A stretch of 9,636 nucleotides of DNA from CAZXTR01 sp964643615 (GTDB taxonomy: Bacteria; Pseudomonadota; Alphaproteobacteria; CAAHEQ01; UBA3637), in contig CAZXTR010000032.1 in NCBI GenBank assembly GCA_964643615.1, positions 1-9,636 on the forward strand, given 5' to 3'. This document shows positions 7,006 to 9,636 of this stretch, in pieces (the first letter of the stretch is position 1; each line of letters begins with the position of its first letter). The notes under the pieces are model-generated. The model had not been told where the DNA came from and did not search any database. It saw only the letters and a program-made list of their open reading frames with translations. Position numbers and translations under genes: made by a program.

Positions 7006-8039
7006 TTGACAATTTTCGATTTGATTTGCCTGCAGATAGAATAGCAAACAAGCCGATTTTTCCAAAGACTTCTGCACGGTTGTTACATATTGTTCCCCAT
7101 CATTCTCTTCAAGATTATACGGTATTAGATTTTCCAAAATTGTTGCGACCCAGCGACGTTTTAGTTTTTAACGACACAAAAGTCATCCCCGCACGCATTT
7201 ATGGAAAACGAGGAGAAGCTTCGATTGAAGTTACTCTTCTAAAACAAATCAATTTAGATACGTGGACTTGTCTTGTCAAAAACTCACGCCGATTAAAAAT
7301 GAACGATGTTATTTTATTCTCTGATTCTTTTTATTGTGTTGTGTTGGGAAAAACAGACGAAGGAACCGTCGTTTTGCAGTTTAATGTGAATGGAGCGAAT
7401 TTATTTGGCCAACTTCATTCATATGGAATTATGCCATTACCACCCTATATCAAAAGGACAAAACAAGGTCAAGAATCGGATAAATCAAATTATCAAACTG
7501 TGTTTGCTAAAAATGAAGGCGCCGTTGCAGCGCCCACTGCAGGACTTCATTTTACAACCGAACTTTTACAAGAAATGAAGCAAATGGGGATAGAACAACA
7601 TTTTGTGACATTGCACGTCGGAGGGGGCACTTTTTTGCCAATCAAAGTGAAGGACATCAAAGATCACCACATGCATGCAGAATTTGGTATTATATCCAAA
7701 GAAACAGCGCAGGCTTTAAATAACGCGCGTCATCAAGGGCGACGTATTATTGCCATTGGCACAACAGCTTTAAGATTGCTAGAAAGTGCATCCGATGAGA
7801 AGGGAATATTAAAACCTTTTTGCGAAGAAACATCAATTTTCATCACTCCAGGATATCATTTCAAATTCGTTGATGTTTTATTTACAAATTTTCATTTGCC
7901 TTGTTCGACTTTATTCATGCTTGTTTGCGCTTTTTGTGGAACAGAATGTATGAAAGACGCCTATCAACATGCCATAGATGCACAATATCGTTTCTTTTCG
8001 TATGGAGATGCGTCTTTGTTAGAGCGACAATCAAACTAA
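6999..8039 (+). CDS. queA: tRNA preQ1(34) S-adenosylmethionine ribosyltransferase-isomerase QueA
   Basis: Transfers and isomerises the ribosyl part of S-adenosylmethionine onto preQ1 at tRNA position 34, giving epoxyqueuosine, the next-to-last step to queuosine. The 346-residue protein is the normal family length. Visible family blocks are FDLPADRIA near the start, VLVFNDTKVIPARIYGKR (54-71), MPLPPYIKR (145-153), GAVAAPTAGLHFT (174-186), VTLHVGGGTFLPI (203-215), IIAIGTTALRLLES (250-263), TNFHLP (296-301) and YRFFSYGDASLL at the end. Start ATG 6999 overlaps the SUKH stop and puts FRFDLP in its usual place. The ribosome site is weak, so expression may depend on the upstream gene. Four cysteines (302, 310, 313, 317) cluster near TNFHLP where E. 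coli has none. The stop overlaps that of the convergent DUF2155 gene. No other queuosine gene is in view. Confidence 0.96.
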   Translation: MLVDNFRFDLPADRIANKPIFPKTSARLLHIVPHHSLQDYTVLDFPKLLRPSDVLVFNDTKVIPARIYGKRGEASIEVTLLKQINLDTWTCLVKNSRRLKMNDVILFSDSFYCVVLGKTDEGTVVLQFNVNGANLFGQLHSYGIMPLPPYIKRTKQGQESDKSNYQTVFAKNEGAVAAPTAGLHFTTELLQEMKQMGIEQHFVTLHVGGGTFLPIKVKDIKDHHMHAEFGIISKETAQALNNARHQGRRIIAIGTTALRLLESASDEKGILKPFCEETSIFITPGYHFKFVDVLFTNFHLPCSTLFMLVCAFCGTECMKDAYQHAIDAQYRFFSYGDASLLERQSN

Positions 8040-8461
8040 TCGTTATTTTGTATTAAATCGACGGAATTTTGTTCTATTAAAGATTTTGTTTCCGTTTCTT
8101 GTTTTAGAATACAATCAATCACCCAAATATCATAAACAGGGTGTTCCATCGCGGAAAGTGCTGGACTTGAAGAAAACATCCATCCTTTAAACAATTCGAC
8201 ATTTTCACCTTGTGCACTTTTTTCATAAACGAATAAAAACGCCGAATTCTCTGGAGATTCTTCTGGTGGACGAGTTAAGCATGCTTCTGGAATAATGTAT
8301 GTTTTACCAAATTGACCAACCTCCCCAACGGGCACAAAAAGGGTACTGATACGCCCTGTTACTTTATCCAATCCCCTTAATACAGCCACATCCATTGGCA
8401 AATCCGTTGCACTAGCAGTACAAATCAAACAAGACAAAACAATAGCATACAATCTTTTCAT
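8036..8461 (-). CDS. DUF2155 family exported protein
   Basis: A 141-residue protein with a cleavable signal peptide (MKRLYAIVLSCLICTASA, likely cut after residue 18), so it is probably periplasmic. The mature part matches DUF2155, a family known mainly from Alphaproteobacteria: AVLRGLDKVTGRISTL (26-41), PVGEVGQFG, CLTRPPEESPENSAFL (61-76) and the strongly conserved KGWMFSSSPALSAMEHPVYD (92-111) followed by IWVIDC. Two mature cysteines (61 and 117) could form a disulfide. The function is unknown. Its start codon overlaps the stop of the upstream mlaD gene by one base (TGATG), with AAGG seven bases before, so it is coupled to the MCE genes and may take part in envelope lipid handling; that is an inference from position. 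A low-complexity, acidic and glutamine-rich tail follows residue 119. Confidence 0.9.
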   Translation of the reverse strand: MKRLYAIVLSCLICTASATDLPMDVAVLRGLDKVTGRISTLFVPVGEVGQFGKTYIIPEACLTRPPEESPENSAFLFVYEKSAQGENVELFKGWMFSSSPALSAMEHPVYDIWVIDCILKQETETKSLIEQNSVDLIQNND

Positions 8462-8922
8462 CAGTTTGCCTTTTTATCCTCTTGAATGGAAAGAAAAATA
8501 AATTCACTTACATTATCTTCCAATGACCGATAGTCCTTTTTTTTGTCGATATAACCTTTCGGTGGAATTTTTTCCTTTGATTTTCCGGGATCTAGTCTAA
8601 TATATTTATCCCCCATTATACCAGAATCTGCAATAACTGCAATCGTATCGACAGGCAACTTGATATTGTTCTTAATCGTTAAGGAAATCTCTGCAGAAAA
8701 AGTTTTAGTATCCAACTCAATTTTCGTTACCGATCCCACTTTTATACCACTAATGCGAACATCTGCTCCTATTTCTAAACCACCAACTTTTAAAAATGAA
8801 ACATAAACTGGATAACCTTCAATTTTTTGAATATTAACACGTGATGAGGCAAAAAATAAGAAAAAAATCGCAAAAATCAATACAAGAAAACCTAAAATAG
8901 TTTCGACAGGGTTTTTTTTCAT
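8461..8922 (-). CDS. mlaD: MlaD-like MCE-domain lipid transport protein (downstream copy)
   Basis: MlaD is the substrate-binding ring subunit of the Mla phospholipid transporter, anchored in the inner membrane with its MCE domain in the periplasm. This 153-residue copy has an N-terminal membrane anchor at about 8-25 (after KKNPVETILG, typical of alphaproteobacterial MlaD) and a single MCE domain at about 37-113 with GGLEIGADVRISGIKVGSV and the DSGIMGDKYIRLDPG block. The C-terminal helix SLEDNVSEFIF corresponds to the LEDLIG segment that lines the central hydrophobic pore in E. coli MlaD. Start ATG 8922 overlaps the preceding stop (ATGA) and has GGAG about nine bases upstream. Its N-terminus makes it the more MlaD-like of the two copies. 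The ATPase, permease and other Mla partners are not in the window. Confidence 0.9.
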   Translation of the reverse strand: MKKNPVETILGFLVLIFAIFFLFFASSRVNIQKIEGYPVYVSFLKVGGLEIGADVRISGIKVGSVTKIELDTKTFSAEISLTIKNNIKLPVDTIAVIADSGIMGDKYIRLDPGKSKEKIPPKGYIDKKKDYRSLEDNVSEFIFLSIQEDKKAN

Positions 8923-9419
8923 TTATTTTCTCCTTCAATAACAACGGCTTCGACATTTCCCTTTTTAATGCGCATCCATTCCAAAAAACGATCCAACAAT
9001 TCGTCTAACAATAAAGAATCTTGAGTGTACACAACTGTATCATTATTTTCCAAATAATCCTCTTCGCCCCCAGGGACAAGTTCAATATATTTTTCTCCAA
9101 TCAATCCACCCGTTTCGATAACCGCAGAGGTATCTGTTGGCAATTGCATTTTCTTATTCAAAGAAAGAGTCATAACCGCACGATAGTACGAATCGAGCTC
9201 AACATTCGATACGTTTCCCGATTGGACGCCCGCTACATACACAGGCGTTCCTATCCCCACACCATCAGCCTTGTTAAAAATAGCATATAAATTTTGTGAA
9301 AAAGTATTTGTATCGATGAATTTATGGACATGCACAAAAAAAAGCAATCCTAGTAGTGTAACAAAAAAGAAAATACCGGCTATTGTTTCTTGTTGTTTAA
9401 CTAAATCTTTCGACGCCAT
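8919..9419 (-). CDS. Second MlaD-like MCE-domain protein (upstream copy)
   Basis: A 166-residue, membrane-anchored MCE protein paralogous to the next gene. It has a membrane segment at about 11-31 after a short basic N-terminus, an MCE domain at about 43-118 with ADGVGIGTPVYVAGVQSGNV and ETGGLIGEKYIELVPGG, and the pore-helix equivalent SLLLDELLDRFLEWM (135-149). A charged tail of about 17 residues follows. Start ATG 9419 is preferred: a strong AAAGGAGG stands 11 bases upstream and the membrane segment then begins near residue 11. A longer form from GTG 9461 adds 14 residues but lacks a ribosome site and would read through that AAAGGAGG. It overlaps the following mlaD by four bases, so the two are coupled and may build a mixed ring or two separate rings. 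Which copy is the true MlaD orthologue cannot be settled here. Confidence 0.87.
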   Translation of the reverse strand: MASKDLVKQQETIAGIFFFVTLLGLLFFVHVHKFIDTNTFSQNLYAIFNKADGVGIGTPVYVAGVQSGNVSNVELDSYYRAVMTLSLNKKMQLPTDTSAVIETGGLIGEKYIELVPGGEEDYLENNDTVVYTQDSLLLDELLDRFLEWMRIKKGNVEAVVIEGENK

Positions 9420-9430
9420 TTTGTATTCAT

Positions 9431-9438
9431 CCTCCTTT
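9431..9438 (-). promoter_or_regulatory. Strong Shine-Dalgarno that decides the start of the upstream MCE gene
   Basis: AAAGGAGG on the minus strand, 11 bases before ATG 9419. The spacing is slightly long, but the match is the best ribosome site in the window and favours ATG 9419 over GTG 9461. An out-of-frame ATG directly follows it. Confidence 0.6.
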
Positions 9439-9481
9439 GGTCTTTTTAAAATAAAACTCACCCAAAGTCAATTTAAAAGAA

Positions 9482-9634
9482 TTATGGATTTTTATAAATT
9501 CCTTGAACTAACGCATTCATTTTGCAAGTGTCCGCGTGATTTGGATAACCTTTTTTGCAAACAAGCACCGAAGTAGCATTGTTTTGTTGATTTTTAAGGT
9601 AAGAAAAAGGAGTATCTTTTTGTTTGAAAAACGT
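9482..9634 (-). CDS. C-terminal end of an unidentified protein (cut by window edge)
   Basis: A frame open from the right edge gives the last 50 residues of a protein ending in QGIYKNP. It contains SVLVCKKGYPNHADTC, with two cysteines 11 residues apart that could form a disulfide or bind metal. The codons look like those of its neighbours, no stop interrupts it, and the stop lies 62 bases before the preferred start of the MCE gene (20 bases before the alternative GTG), on the same strand, so it is probably the preceding gene of the operon. I do not recognise the family: it does not resemble the ends of MlaE, MlaF or NDUFA12, the neighbours one might expect. The gene runs beyond the window. Confidence 0.5.
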   Translation of the reverse strand, partial: TFFKQKDTPFSYLKNQQNNATSVLVCKKGYPNHADTCKMNALVQGIYKNP

Positions 9635-9636
9635 AT

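Noticed and set aside
9420..9461. GTG start adding 14 residues to the upstream MCE protein
   Set aside because: No ribosome site precedes it, and the added stretch covers the strong AAAGGAGG that serves ATG 9419. It cannot be fully excluded.
9021..9576. Plus-strand open frames across the MCE genes
   Set aside because: They are antisense to conserved MCE coding sequence and show no recognisable protein features.

Overview
This is an AT-rich, gene-dense stretch of a bacterial chromosome. The gene content points to an Alphaproteobacterium. A DUF2155 protein sits directly behind an MlaD-type lipid-transport gene, the EnvZ-like kinase has the alphaproteobacterial pattern in its first membrane segment and periplasmic start, and a small HPt-like protein precedes ompR. 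The low GC and compact, overlapping genes suggest a host-associated or streamlined lineage (Holosporales-, Rickettsiales- or uncultured gut-alphaproteobacteria-like); the order cannot be fixed from this window. The adhE-rex pair suggests fermentative growth under low oxygen, and the iron-type superoxide dismutase suggests the cell still meets oxygen.

Layout. Positions 1-3149 (+): adhE, cut by the left edge, overlaps rex, the NADH-sensing repressor that controls adhE-type genes in other phyla. Positions 3239-5547 (-): a leftward operon of a short HPt-like protein, an OmpR response regulator and an EnvZ histidine kinase. It has a near-consensus promoter whose -35 box lies inside the terminator hairpin of the gene before it. 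Positions 5612-5696 (-): tRNA-Leu(GAG). Positions 5823-6428 (+): sodB. Positions 6493-8039 (+): a SUKH/SMI1-like gene overlapping queA (queuosine synthesis). Positions 8036-9634 (-): a leftward operon of an unidentified gene cut by the right edge, two tandem MlaD/MCE-domain genes and a DUF2155 periplasmic protein. Its last stop codon overlaps the queA stop codon tail to tail.

How the parts fit. adhE and rex form a redox-sensing fermentation module. HPt-like/OmpR/EnvZ is an envelope-sensing phosphorelay in which the HPt part looks truncated. The MlaD pair with DUF2155 belongs to the cell envelope, where MlaD-type proteins carry phospholipids between the two membranes. tRNA-Leu and queA serve translation. 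The points most worth a second look are the adhE-rex overlap in a presumed alphaproteobacterium, the truncated HPt, the nested terminator/promoter, the SUKH gene coupled to queA, and the two MlaD paralogues. No CRISPR array, insertion sequence, prophage gene or long repeat was seen, and there is no clear evidence of a wholly new system.
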